Made by a program: the position numbers and the translations under genes
From: Phenylobacterium hankyongense
GTDB taxonomy: Bacteria; Pseudomonadota; Alphaproteobacteria; Caulobacterales; Caulobacteraceae
Direction of reading: 5' to 3'
Assembly: GCF_003254505.1 (NCBI RefSeq)
Contig: NZ_QFYP01000001.1
Coordinates: 728,001 to 792,000, forward strand
Length of the DNA stretch: 64,000 bases
Shown here: one piece after another, positions 41,811 through 50,599 of the stretch
Layout: every line of letters begins with the position of its first letter
Numbering within the stretch: the first letter of the stretch is position 1
The notes under the pieces: generated by a model
The model's input: the letters and a program-made list of their open reading frames with translations, nothing else
Databases searched by the model: none
Told to the model about the DNA's origin: nothing

Positions 41811-43061
41811 TCAGGCGGCGCGGGCGGCCTGGAGCGCCAGCGGCAGCTCGACGCGGAAGACGGCGCCGGCGCCGGGTCGGCCATCGGCGGTGATCGTCCC
41901 GCCCATCAGCTGCACCAGGCCATGGCAGATCGCCAGGCCCAGGCCGACGCCGCCGAACCGGCGGGTGAGCGAGCCGTCGGCCTGTTCGAAGGCCCGGAAC
42001 AGCCGCGGGCCGACCTCGGCCTCGAACCCGACGCCGGTGTCGCGCACCTCGATCGCCAGGCCCCCGGCGTCGGCGCGGGCGAGCGACAGCACGACCTCGC
42101 CGGCGTCGGTGAACTTCACCGCATTGTCGAGCAGCTTGGCGATGATCTGGCCGAGGCGCCGGGGATCGGCCTGCGCGACGCCCTGGGCGTCGGCGGCGAC
42201 CTTCACCTCGAACCCCAGCCCCTTCTCCGCGGCCTTCGCGCGGGCGGCGGCCGCGGCGGCGTGCGCCAGCGGCCCGATCTCGGTCGGCTCGGGGGCCAGC
42301 GTCAGCCCGCCGGCGGTCAGGTCCAGGGTGTCCAGCAGGTCGGCCACCACCCCGTGCAGCTGATCGGCGGAGGCATTGATGATGCCGGCCATGCGCTGCT
42401 GCTGCTCGCTGAGCTCGGTCTTGGTCAGCATCTGGCCCATGGCGATCATGCCGTTCAGCGGCGTGCGCAGCTCGTGGCTGACGATGACCAGGAATTCGTC
42501 CTTGGCCTTGTTGGCGGCCTGGGCCTCGCCCATGGCGACGCGCAGCTGTTCGTTGGTCTGGACGAGCTCGACGGTGCGCGCGGCGATCTTCTGCTCCAGC
42601 TCCTCGTTGGAGCGGCTCAGCGCCTCGTTCGCCCGCCGCACATGCTCCTCGGCCCGGCGGCGGCCGGCCTGGGTCGACACCCGGGCGAGCGCCACGGAGA
42701 AGTCCACCGGCTTGGTGATGTAGTCGTTCGCGCCCAGGGTCAGCGCCTCGACGATGTCCTGGCTCTCGGTCTTGCCGGTCACCATGATCACCGGCAGGGC
42801 GATGTCGGTGTGATGCTCGCGGATGCGCCGCAGGACCTCCAGCCCGTTCATGTCCGGCATCATCACGTCGAGCAGGACCACGTCGAAGGTCTGGCGCTCG
42901 ATCTCGGCCAGGGCGCCCAGGCCGCTGTCGGCCTCGGCGATCTCGAAGCCGCGGCGCTGGAAGCGCCGGCCGAGGATGGCGCGGTTGTCGGCGATGTCGT
43001 CGACGATCAGGATCCGCGTCGGCGTCTCGTCGCTGTTCGGGTAAGCGCTGTCGTCGAGCAT
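41811..43061 (-). CDS. Hybrid sensor kinase REC-HisKA-HATPase, cytoplasmic
   Basis: A 416-aa soluble kinase: receiver (15-130; Asp65 in VVLLDVMMPDMNG), coiled-coil linker (138-190; EELEQKIAARTVELVQTNEQ), HisKA with IVSHELRTPLNGMI (His196) and HATPase (KLLDNAVKFTDAG, DTGVGF, GVGLGLAIC). Its receiver and linker are paralogous to those of the kinase at 32896-34575 (shared DNR.I.GRRFQRRGF and GANDY.TKP.DF), but no C-terminal receiver is present. It converges on the alpha-oxoamine synthase gene. A kinase with an N-terminal receiver can take phosphate from the neighbouring kinases. Confidence 0.9.
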   Translation of the reverse strand: MLDDSAYPNSDETPTRILIVDDIADNRAILGRRFQRRGFEIAEADSGLGALAEIERQTFDVVLLDVMMPDMNGLEVLRRIREHHTDIALPVIMVTGKTESQDIVEALTLGANDYITKPVDFSVALARVSTQAGRRRAEEHVRRANEALSRSNEELEQKIAARTVELVQTNEQLRVAMGEAQAANKAKDEFLVIVSHELRTPLNGMIAMGQMLTKTELSEQQQRMAGIINASADQLHGVVADLLDTLDLTAGGLTLAPEPTEIGPLAHAAAAAARAKAAEKGLGFEVKVAADAQGVAQADPRRLGQIIAKLLDNAVKFTDAGEVVLSLARADAGGLAIEVRDTGVGFEAEVGPRLFRAFEQADGSLTRRFGGVGLGLAICHGLVQLMGGTITADGRPGAGAVFRVELPLALQAARAA

Positions 43062-43308
43062 CCGAAACCTGTCCCCCTGTCGCCCGGGCGAGAGAGTGGC
43101 AGGGCGCCTGTTAAGTAATCGTGCACGAACACCTGCAACGCGGACGCCGATTGCAGCAAAGAGTGGCGCCGAGGCGCGCCATACGGTCGCACATCGTCGG
43201 CGACACGTCATGCGTGTGTCGGATATCAGTGTTACCGCGCCTCAGTCTTTCTTAAGGTTTACGGCTCTATTGGTCAGCCGAAGATTCAAAACACTCAGGA
43301 CTTCGGTG

Positions 43309-43956
43309 ATGTCTGCAATCAAACAAGCGGCCCTGGCCGCACTGGCCGTCGCGGCGATCTCCACGACCGCCCACGCCCAAACCACGGACCAGTGGTTCGT
43401 GCACGCCGGCCCGGCCCTGGTGGCCCCCGACGAGAGCGCCACGATGACGGCGGGCGGCCAGGCGGTGCCCGGCGCCAACGTCTCCATCGACTCGCGCTGG
43501 ACGTTCGAGGGCGAGATCGGCCGCTATCTGACCCGCAACGTCGCCATCGCCGTGGCCGCCGGCTATCCGCCGACATTCACCGTGAAGACGGCCGGGTCGC
43601 TGAGCGGCCTCGGCACGGCCGGCCAGATGACCGGCGGCCCCGCCGGAATCCTGCTGCAGTACCACTTCAACCGCGAGGGCCGCATCCAGCCCTACGTCGG
43701 CGCCGGCGCCTCGTTCCTCGTGGTGTTCGGCACCAAGGACGGCGTGATGACCGACCTGAAGGCGAAGAGCGCCATGGGCACCGCCCTGCAGGTCGGCTCC
43801 GACTTCATGCTGAACGACCGCTGGGGCGCCTTCATCGACGTCAAGAAGGCCTGGGTCGGCACCCTGGCGACAGGCTCGATGGGTCCCAATCCGGTGCGCG
43901 CCAAGGTCAACGTCGACCCGCTGGTCACCAACATGGGCGTGACCTACCACTTCTGA
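43309..43956 (+). CDS. OmpW family outer-membrane protein
   Basis: A 215-aa protein with a signal peptide (MSAIKQAALAALAVAAISTTAHAQ) and an eight-stranded barrel pattern. RIQPYVGAGASFLVVFGT and the C-terminal VTNMGVTYHF are family hallmarks. OmpW proteins form narrow hydrophobic channels and are often induced by osmotic or nutrient stress. The start at 43309 is set by the signal peptide and an AGGA about 8 bases upstream; the longer open frame upstream is not gene-like. It is divergent from the hybrid kinase. Confidence 0.9.
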   Translation: MSAIKQAALAALAVAAISTTAHAQTTDQWFVHAGPALVAPDESATMTAGGQAVPGANVSIDSRWTFEGEIGRYLTRNVAIAVAAGYPPTFTVKTAGSLSGLGTAGQMTGGPAGILLQYHFNREGRIQPYVGAGASFLVVFGTKDGVMTDLKAKSAMGTALQVGSDFMLNDRWGAFIDVKKAWVGTLATGSMGPNPVRAKVNVDPLVTNMGVTYHF

Positions 43957-43986
43957 GGTCGAGCTCGGGACCGGCGCCTTCGGGCG

Positions 43987-44472
43987 TCAGTCCCTGTTGC
44001 GGCGCTCGGGCCCCGTGTAGTCGGGGTCCGCCCGGCGCCGGCGGTCCGGCCCGAAATAGTCGGCGGAGCGCACGAACGGCCGCGGCGCGTGGATCAGCGC
44101 GTCCATGCGGCGTAGCAGGCCGGTGATCGTGAACGGCTTCGACAGGAACTCGGTGACGCCGGCGTCGCGCGCAGCCTTTACGCGCCGCTGCTCGGTGTAG
44201 CCGGTGAGCATCAGGATCGGCACATAGGGATTGGGGCTCGACGGGTCGCTGCGGATGCGGCGGACCAGCTGGATGCCGTCGTCGCCCTGGCCGAGGTTCT
44301 GGTCGACCACGACCACGTCGAACGGCATCTCCTTCATCAGCTTGAAGGCCCGATCGGGCGTGGCGGCGTCGGCGATATCCTGCGCGCCCACGCTGGCGAG
44401 GATCGATTTCACGATCTCCGCCGCATGGCGATTGTCGTCGACGACGAGAAGGCGAAGAGCTTTTAGATCCAT
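43987..44472 (-). CDS. Single-domain response regulator with RR-rich C-terminal tail
   Basis: A 161-aa receiver. VVDDNRH forms the acidic pocket, Asp57 (FDVVVVDQNLGQGDDG) is the phospho-acceptor, and LSKPFT supplies the lysine. The tail has two copies of a GP(D/E)RR motif (YFGPDRRRR and YTGPERRNRD), seen in a number of alphaproteobacterial receivers and possibly a docking element. It converges on ompW with 30 bases between the stops. No kinase is fused, so it is one of several orphan receivers in this region. Confidence 0.9.
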   Translation of the reverse strand: MDLKALRLLVVDDNRHAAEIVKSILASVGAQDIADAATPDRAFKLMKEMPFDVVVVDQNLGQGDDGIQLVRRIRSDPSSPNPYVPILMLTGYTEQRRVKAARDAGVTEFLSKPFTITGLLRRMDALIHAPRPFVRSADYFGPDRRRRADPDYTGPERRNRD

Positions 44473-44811
44473 TCGTTCCTGGGCGACTGTCCCAAATCTA
44501 GTGCGCGGACCGCTCGACCAGGACCGCCGGATGCTCTTGGCCCGTGCTCCGGGCGTGAATTGCGACGACCGTCACCAGGTCATCCTGCCATTTCCAGCCG
44601 ACACTCGCCAAGGCCCAGCCGCTTTCTGGAACTTGCCCAGATGACGTCGGCTTCGCTAGCACCCATGGCGTGTGTAGCCCGCGAACGGGCGAAACCCTCG
44701 CGGCAAGCGCAGCCATGCCGCCGGTGGCTCCGGCAGAACCGCCAAACACAACCGCTAGTTGGATTTTACCCGTCAGCGGGAGATATCCGCAACCTCCGAG
44801 CTCGATCGCCC
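44473..44811. other. Intergenic stretch of 339 bases without a clear gene
   Basis: No convincing gene is seen. A minus-strand open frame (44498-44716 if started at its internal ATG; 72 aa) encodes a protein-like stretch (PESGWALASVGWKWQDDLV), but has no obvious ribosome site and matches no family I know. It could be a decayed gene or a leader region. No inverted repeat or promoter stands out. Confidence 0.35.
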
Positions 44812-46077
44812 TCACGCCGCGGCGGGCGACAGCAGACCCTCGAAGAACGCCCGCACATAGTGGGAGGCGGCTGTCGCGGCGGTGATGTCGGGCGCCCACA
44901 GGTGCAGTTCGGCGGCGGCGTTGATCATGGCGGTGACCATCTGGGCGGCGATGTTGACGTCCACCGGCCGCACCGAGCCGTCGGCGATCCCGTCGCAGAT
45001 GATCGAGGCGAAGCGGTGGGAGACGCGGTCGAACTGCGCCATCAGGTCCGGCTGGATGGCCTCAGGGACCGTGGTCAGGGCGGAGAGCCGCAGCAGCGGC
45101 AGGTCGCCGTCCAACTGGAAATGCACCAGGGCGGCGGAGGCCTGGGCCAGCACCTTCAGGCCCGAGCCGCCCTCGGCTTCGGCCGCGCGGATGGCGCGCC
45201 ACATGATCTGGCAGGTGCGCTCGAAGCAGGCCACCACCAGCTCATCCTTGGTCGCATTGTGGTGGTAGAACGCCCCCTTGCTGACCTGGAGCCTGGCGGA
45301 GATCCGCTCCACCGAGGCGCCGTGGTAGCCCTCCTGGTTGATCAGGTCGGTGGCGGCGCGCAGGAACAGTTCCGCCGAGGCCCCGGCGCTGGGATCGCCC
45401 TCGCGCGCCAGGCGGGGGATCTCGAAGCCTGGCCAGGCCGCGCCCGGCGCCGCCAGGCCGTCCTCCAGCACCGACAGCATGCGGCTGGCCAGGCGGTCGT
45501 AGTCGCCGGGCTCGCTGCGCGTGATCCAGACCACCGACCACAGCACCTCCGACAGCAGCAGGTGCGCGCGGGCGTTGCGGTCGGTCCGCGCCAGCGGGGC
45601 GGCGGCCGGGCCCTCAAGCAGGTCGCGCGCATGCCGGAACATATCGACAAAAGCCTCGCCGAGCGGCCGGGCGTTCAGTGCGCGGACGTCGTTGAACACC
45701 GCGATCTGCTCGGCCTCGCCGAGGGCGACGCGGCGCTTGAAGTCGAAATAGGCTCCGATGAAACCGCGCAGCCGGGCGCGGTCGTCCGCCCCGCTCGCCT
45801 GGCCGGCGGCGATCAGCGCGTCGAAACGGTCGATGGCCCGCTGCAGGCAGGCGACCGCCAGCTCCTCCTTGTTCCGGAAGTAGTAGACGACGGCGGTGGG
45901 CACGAGGTCGAGGCGGGCGGCGACCTCGCCCAGCGTCATGCCGCGCACGCCCTTGCGGTTCAGCACCTCCACCGCGGAGGCGACAATGGCGTTGCGGCGC
46001 GCTTCGTAGCGCCGCGTCGGCTTGCGCGCGGCCGGGCCGTCGGGGCTTGCGGCGGCGCCTTCGGAGTTTGCGGCCAT
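44812..46077 (-). CDS. Tandem TetR protein (two TetR domains in one chain)
   Basis: A 421-aa regulator made of two TetR units. The first HTH is at 25-72 (MTLGEVAARLDLVPTAVVYYF), with its own ligand domain to about 215. The second HTH is at 233-282 (SVERISARLQVSKGAFYHHN) followed by a second all-helical domain. TetR proteins usually have about 200 aa and act as dimers, so this chain could be a covalent pseudo-dimer or bind two different sites. It is followed on the other strand by a TonB-receptor operon starting 163 bases away; its ligand is unknown. Confidence 0.92.
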   Translation of the reverse strand: MAANSEGAAASPDGPAARKPTRRYEARRNAIVASAVEVLNRKGVRGMTLGEVAARLDLVPTAVVYYFRNKEELAVACLQRAIDRFDALIAAGQASGADDRARLRGFIGAYFDFKRRVALGEAEQIAVFNDVRALNARPLGEAFVDMFRHARDLLEGPAAAPLARTDRNARAHLLLSEVLWSVVWITRSEPGDYDRLASRMLSVLEDGLAAPGAAWPGFEIPRLAREGDPSAGASAELFLRAATDLINQEGYHGASVERISARLQVSKGAFYHHNATKDELVVACFERTCQIMWRAIRAAEAEGGSGLKVLAQASAALVHFQLDGDLPLLRLSALTTVPEAIQPDLMAQFDRVSHRFASIICDGIADGSVRPVDVNIAAQMVTAMINAAAELHLWAPDITAATAASHYVRAFFEGLLSPAAA

Positions 46078-46240
46078 CCCGGTTCATAGCCAGAAACGCC
46101 GGCGCCGACCATTGGGCCTTACGACGTACGCGGACTGGGCGACGGCGCCATGTGACCGGACCATGGCAAATCGGAAAAGCTATGCTATCGCCTTGCGGCC
46201 GGGGGGCGACGGACGTGTCTGAGTTGGCGTGTGGGGGGCC

Positions 46241-48190
46241 ATGACATTTCACCGGCGCGTGCTGGCTTGCGGATGCGGGAGCGGCGGACTGCGGCCCGCC
46301 CTGATCGTCCTGGCTTTGGCGGCTGGAGGCGTGGCGCGGGCCGACGAAGCGCCCCCTCCGCAATCGGGCTCAGGCGCGCTCGGCGCCCTCTCCCTGGACG
46401 AGCTTTCCGAGATCAAGGTCACCTCGGTGTCCAAGCGCGCCGAGCCGATCAGCCAGGCCCCCTCGTCCGTCTACGTCATCACTAACGACGCCATCCGCCG
46501 CTCCGGCGCGATCAGCATTCCCGAAGCCCTGCGCAATGCGCCGAACCTCGAGGTGATGCGGATCGACGCCCTGGATTATTCGATCACCGCGCGCGGCTTC
46601 GCCGGCTTCGAGGCGGCCAACAAGCTGCTGGTGCTGATCGACGGGCGCAGCGTCTACACCCCGCTGTTCTCCGGCGTGGACTGGGACCAGAACCAGGTCC
46701 TGCTCGACGATGTCGACCGGATCGAGGTGATCAGCGGTCCCGGCGGCACCCTGTGGGGGGCCAACGCGGTCAACGGCGTGGTCAACATCACCACCCGCAG
46801 CGCCTTCGACACGCAAGGCTCCCTGGCCGAGGTCAATCTCGGATCTCTCGATAGCGACGTCCGGCTTCGCTACGGCGGACAGCTCGGGGAGTCCGCCGCC
46901 GGCCGCATCTACTTCACGGCCTTCAGGCGCGGCGAGCTGCGCAAGGACGACGGCGCCCATGCCAACGACGGCTGGGACGGCGTGCAGGGCGGCTTCCGCA
47001 CCGACTGGGCCGGCGACCGGGACACCCTCACCCTGCAGGGCGACGCCCACGACGGCACGATCAGCGACTCCCTGGGTCTGCCCGGCTATGTGCGCGGCGG
47101 CAACGTCCTGGGCCGCTGGACGCGGCGGATGGAGAACGGCTCCACCGTCGAGCTGCAGGCCTACTACGACCAGTTCGCCCGCAACGCGCGGCTGATCCAC
47201 GACGGCCTGAAGACCTATGACATCCAGGCGCAGCACGCCTTCAGCTGGCTGGGCCGCCACCAGATCATCTGGGGCGGCGGCTACCGCATCACCGAGGACG
47301 ACTTCTACACGCTCACCGAACCGCAGCTGCTGACCCCGACCCACCGTCGCGTCGACATCGGCAACCTGTTCGCCCAGGACGAGTTCGCGGTGCGGACCGA
47401 CCTGACCCTCACGCTGGGGCTGAAGCTCGAGACCAACACCTATACCCGCGCCGAGCTGATGCCGAACGCCCGCCTGGGGTGGCGGGTGTCGGACCGGCAG
47501 TTCCTGTGGGCGGCGGTGTCGCGGGCGGTGCGCAATCCCTCGCGGATCGAGCGCGACTTCTCCCTCCCCGGGATCGTCGATCCGGGCCACATGGGCTCGG
47601 AGAAGCTGATCGCCTACGAACTGGGCTACCGCGGGCGGATGACGGACGCCGCCAACGTCTCCGTTTCGCTCTACTACAACGCCTACGATCAGCTGCGGAC
47701 CAACGACCTCAGCCCCGGCGGGGTGCTGCCGATCTATGTGGGCAACTCCATGGAGGGCGACACCTACGGGATCGAGGCCTGGGCCGACTACGACGTACGC
47801 TCCTGGTGGCGGCTCAGCGTCGGCGGATCGATCCTGGGCAAGGACTTCCGGCTGAAGCCCGGCAGCCTCGACATCGCCCAGTTCGAGGCCGCCGGGGTCG
47901 ATCCCGACTACTGGGTCAAGCTGCGCTCGCAGATGCGGCTTGGCGACCGGGTCACGCTGGACGCCGGCCTGCGCTACTACGACGCCATCCCGACCTCGCA
48001 GGCCTCCGGCTATGTCGGCGCAAAGGCCTATCTGGACGGCGACCTGCGGCTGGCTTGGCGGGTCACCGACGCCCTGGAGCTCTCTCTGGTCGGGCAGAAC
48101 CTGCTGCACGACCGGCACGCCGAAGCGAGCGAGTCCCGGCGCGACAAAATCCAGCGCAGCGTCCTCCTCGGCCTTCGCTGGGTCCACTGA
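46241..48190 (+). CDS. TonB-dependent receptor of the YfiR-associated type
   Basis: A 649-aa outer-membrane receptor with a signal peptide (to ...GGVARA). It has the entry motif LSLDELSEIKVTSVSKRAEPIS followed by a plug (SSVYVITNDAIRRSG, LLVLIDGRSVYTPLF, GPGGTLWGANAVNGVVNI) and a barrel ending LLGLRWVH. This plug type is typically found together with YfiR-like proteins and signalling enzymes, as here. The ATG at 46241 is used; a GTG at 46229 is in frame. It is the first gene of a three-gene operon with no gap to yfiR. Confidence 0.9.
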   Translation: MTFHRRVLACGCGSGGLRPALIVLALAAGGVARADEAPPPQSGSGALGALSLDELSEIKVTSVSKRAEPISQAPSSVYVITNDAIRRSGAISIPEALRNAPNLEVMRIDALDYSITARGFAGFEAANKLLVLIDGRSVYTPLFSGVDWDQNQVLLDDVDRIEVISGPGGTLWGANAVNGVVNITTRSAFDTQGSLAEVNLGSLDSDVRLRYGGQLGESAAGRIYFTAFRRGELRKDDGAHANDGWDGVQGGFRTDWAGDRDTLTLQGDAHDGTISDSLGLPGYVRGGNVLGRWTRRMENGSTVELQAYYDQFARNARLIHDGLKTYDIQAQHAFSWLGRHQIIWGGGYRITEDDFYTLTEPQLLTPTHRRVDIGNLFAQDEFAVRTDLTLTLGLKLETNTYTRAELMPNARLGWRVSDRQFLWAAVSRAVRNPSRIERDFSLPGIVDPGHMGSEKLIAYELGYRGRMTDAANVSVSLYYNAYDQLRTNDLSPGGVLPIYVGNSMEGDTYGIEAWADYDVRSWWRLSVGGSILGKDFRLKPGSLDIAQFEAAGVDPDYWVKLRSQMRLGDRVTLDAGLRYYDAIPTSQASGYVGAKAYLDGDLRLAWRVTDALELSLVGQNLLHDRHAEASESRRDKIQRSVLLGLRWVH

Positions 48191-48733
48191 ATGAGGGGCG
48201 TGCGCAGAGCCCTGGGTCTGCTGACGCTCGCCGCGCTGTGCGCCGCGGCGACGGTCGGCGGCGCGTGGGCGCAGCCGACCCTGGAGTTCTCCGTCAAGGC
48301 CGCCTTCCTGACCAAGTTCCCGGCCTTCGTGACCTGGCCGGAAAGCGCCATGACGCCGTCGGAGCCGCTGCGCATCTGCGTGGTGGGCGACGACCCCTTC
48401 GGCCCCGCCCTGGAGCAGAGCGCGCAGGGCCGGGCGCTGGAGGACCACCCGCTCGCGGTGCGCCGGCTGGCCGTCGTCGACCGCGCCAGCGGCTGCCACG
48501 TGCTCTACGCTCTCGGTTCTTCGCGGCAGTCCGCGGCCCAGGCGCTGCAGGCCGTGCGCGGCGCGCCCGTGCTCACAGTCACCGATGCGGCGCAGGGAGG
48601 CGCGCGCGGCATGATCCACTTCGTGGTGTTCCAGGATCGCGTCCGGTTCCAGATCGACGCCCTCCAGGCGGCGCAGAGCGGCCTGTCGATGAGCTCAAAG
48701 CTGCTGGCCCTGGCGCTGACGGTGAAGCGATGA
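48191..48733 (+). CDS. YfiR/DUF4154 family periplasmic protein
   Basis: A 180-aa exported protein (signal peptide to ...GGAWAQP). EFSVKAAFLTKFPAFVTWPE, LRICVVGDDPFG and the C-terminal MIHFVVFQDRVRFQIDALQAAQSGLSMSSKLLALA are the standard DUF4154 landmarks. In Pseudomonas, YfiR is a periplasmic inhibitor of a membrane diguanylate cyclase; here the following gene is a membrane histidine kinase, so YfiR may act on that sensor. Its ATG directly follows the TonB stop and its own stop overlaps the kinase start (ATGA), so the three are strictly coupled. Confidence 0.9.
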   Translation: MRGVRRALGLLTLAALCAAATVGGAWAQPTLEFSVKAAFLTKFPAFVTWPESAMTPSEPLRICVVGDDPFGPALEQSAQGRALEDHPLAVRRLAVVDRASGCHVLYALGSSRQSAAQALQAVRGAPVLTVTDAAQGGARGMIHFVVFQDRVRFQIDALQAAQSGLSMSSKLLALALTVKR

Positions 48734-50505
48734 TCCCGCCGGGCCTGCAAAGCGAGCGGAGACGGGTGAACCTGGCCTGGGCCAGCGTCGTCGGCCTGCT
48801 GATCGCCGGCGTCCTGCTGGGCTCGCGGGCGGAAATCGCCTACCGCCACCAGGCGCAACGGCAGGCGCAGGTGCAGGCGGAGATCCTGGCGGCCAGCGTC
48901 ACGGCCGCGCTCGCCTTCGACGACCGGCCCACCATCCGTGAATACGTCGACGCCCTGCGCGTCAATCCGCAGGTGGCGATCGCCGCGGTCTACGACGCCG
49001 CCGGCGACCCGGTGGTCACCTACGCCCGCAACGGCTCTCACGCCGCCCCGCCCCGCATCGGGCCGCCCGGGAGCCGCACGACGCAGGGCGTGGTGCGGGT
49101 GACCACGCCGGTCACCGAGCACGAGGTCCAGCTCGGCAAGGTCTATGTCGAAACCCTGCCGGAGCCGCTGTCCAGCGTGTTGGCCCGGCATTCCGGGCTC
49201 GGCCTGCTGCTGGTCATGGCCTTCCTGCTGCTGGGCCTGATCACCCGCGCCGCCGCCCAACTGCAGCGACGCGCCGAGCAGCTGGCCGACGCCAACGCCC
49301 GGCTGCAGGTGGAGATGGCCGAACGCGAGCGCGCCGAAGAGGCGCTGCGCCAGAGCCAGAAGATGGAGTCCCTGGGCCAGCTCACCGGCGGCGTGGCGCA
49401 CGACTTCAACAACCTGCTGACCGTCATCATGGGCGGGCTGGAAACCATCGGGCGGCATCTGGCGAAGCTGCCGTCGAACGCCGAGAACGCGCGCCTGCAC
49501 CGCGCCCGCGACATGGCCATGTACGGGGCGGAGCGGGCCGCCACCCTGACCGCGCGCCTGCTGGCCTTCTCGCGCCGCCAGCCCCTGCAGCCGCAGGCGA
49601 TCGACCCGAACAGGCTGGTCAACGGGATGAGCGAGCTGCTGCAGCGCACCCTGGGCGAGACCGTCACCCTGCAGATCGTGCTGGGCGCGGGCCTCTGGCG
49701 CACGCACGCCGACCCCGGCCAGCTGGAGAACGCCGTGCTGAACCTGGCGGTGAACGCCCGCGACGCCATGGAGGGCGGCGGCCGGCTGACCATCGAGACC
49801 GCCAACGCCTCGCTGGATTCCGGCTACGTCGAACAGCTGCCGGAAACCCTCGCGGCCGGCCAGTACGTGCTGATCGCGGTGACCGACACCGGGTCCGGCA
49901 TGGACGAGGAGACCGTGACCCGCGCCTTCGAGCCCTTCTTCACCACCAAGGACGTCGGCAAGGGCACGGGGCTGGGCCTCAGCCAGGTCTACGGCTTCGT
50001 CCGCCAGAGCGGCGGCGTCGTGCGGATCTACAGCGAGCCCGGCCAGGGCACGACGGTGAAGATCTACCTGCCGCGGTTCCTGGGGGCCGAACAGGAGATC
50101 GCCACGCCGCGGGCGCTCGACGCCTCCACCCTGCTCGGCGACGAGGTGGTGCTGCTGGTCGAGGACCACGACGAGCTGCGGGCCTATTCCAGCGGCATCC
50201 TGCGCGAGCTCGGCTATCAAGTGCACGAGGCCGCCGACGGGGCGAGCGCGCTGGAGGTCATGGCCAACATCCCCGACATCGTCCTGCTGTTCACCGACGT
50301 GGTGCTGCCGGGCGGCATGAACGGCCGCCAGCTGGCGGACAAGGTGCGCGAGGCGCGGCCGGAGCTGAAGGTGCTGTTCACCACCGGCTACACGCGCAAC
50401 GCCATCGTCCACAACGGGACCCTGGATCCGGGGGTCGAGCTGATCACCAAGCCGTTCAGCTTCGACGACCTGGCGGTGAAGCTCCGCCACGTGCTCGACG
50501 CCTGA
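48730..50505 (+). CDS. Membrane hybrid histidine kinase (CHASE8-like sensor-HisKA-HATPase-REC)
   Basis: A 591-aa kinase. TM1 (about 14-34) and TM2 (155-173) enclose a periplasmic sensor resembling CHASE8 (AALAFDDRPTIREYVDALR). A coiled-coil follows, then HisKA with GGVAHDFNNLLTVIMGG (His224), HATPase (NLAVNARDAM, DTGSGMDEET, GTGLGLSQVYGF) and a C-terminal receiver (VEDHDELR, FTDVVLPGGMNG, TKPFSF). The periplasmic domain is a natural contact point for the YfiR protein encoded just upstream. No separate output regulator is adjacent. Confidence 0.93.
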   Translation: MIPPGLQSERRRVNLAWASVVGLLIAGVLLGSRAEIAYRHQAQRQAQVQAEILAASVTAALAFDDRPTIREYVDALRVNPQVAIAAVYDAAGDPVVTYARNGSHAAPPRIGPPGSRTTQGVVRVTTPVTEHEVQLGKVYVETLPEPLSSVLARHSGLGLLLVMAFLLLGLITRAAAQLQRRAEQLADANARLQVEMAERERAEEALRQSQKMESLGQLTGGVAHDFNNLLTVIMGGLETIGRHLAKLPSNAENARLHRARDMAMYGAERAATLTARLLAFSRRQPLQPQAIDPNRLVNGMSELLQRTLGETVTLQIVLGAGLWRTHADPGQLENAVLNLAVNARDAMEGGGRLTIETANASLDSGYVEQLPETLAAGQYVLIAVTDTGSGMDEETVTRAFEPFFTTKDVGKGTGLGLSQVYGFVRQSGGVVRIYSEPGQGTTVKIYLPRFLGAEQEIATPRALDASTLLGDEVVLLVEDHDELRAYSSGILRELGYQVHEAADGASALEVMANIPDIVLLFTDVVLPGGMNGRQLADKVREARPELKVLFTTGYTRNAIVHNGTLDPGVELITKPFSFDDLAVKLRHVLDA

Positions 50506-50599
50506 TCGCAGCCCGGGCGGTTCGCACGCGCGGGGCCGGGCGCGCCGGAACCAAGCGGGGAGCTTTGCAATTTGTGCAGCGTCAGCGTGGAGGAAACCG

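Noticed and set aside
43096-43308. 71-residue upstream extension of the OmpW frame
   Set aside because: A standard signal peptide begins at 43309 with a ribosome site; the extension is Arg-rich and non-coding in character.
46370-48619. 749-aa minus-strand open frame opposite the TonB receptor and YfiR
   Set aside because: Mirror frame of two well-supported genes.
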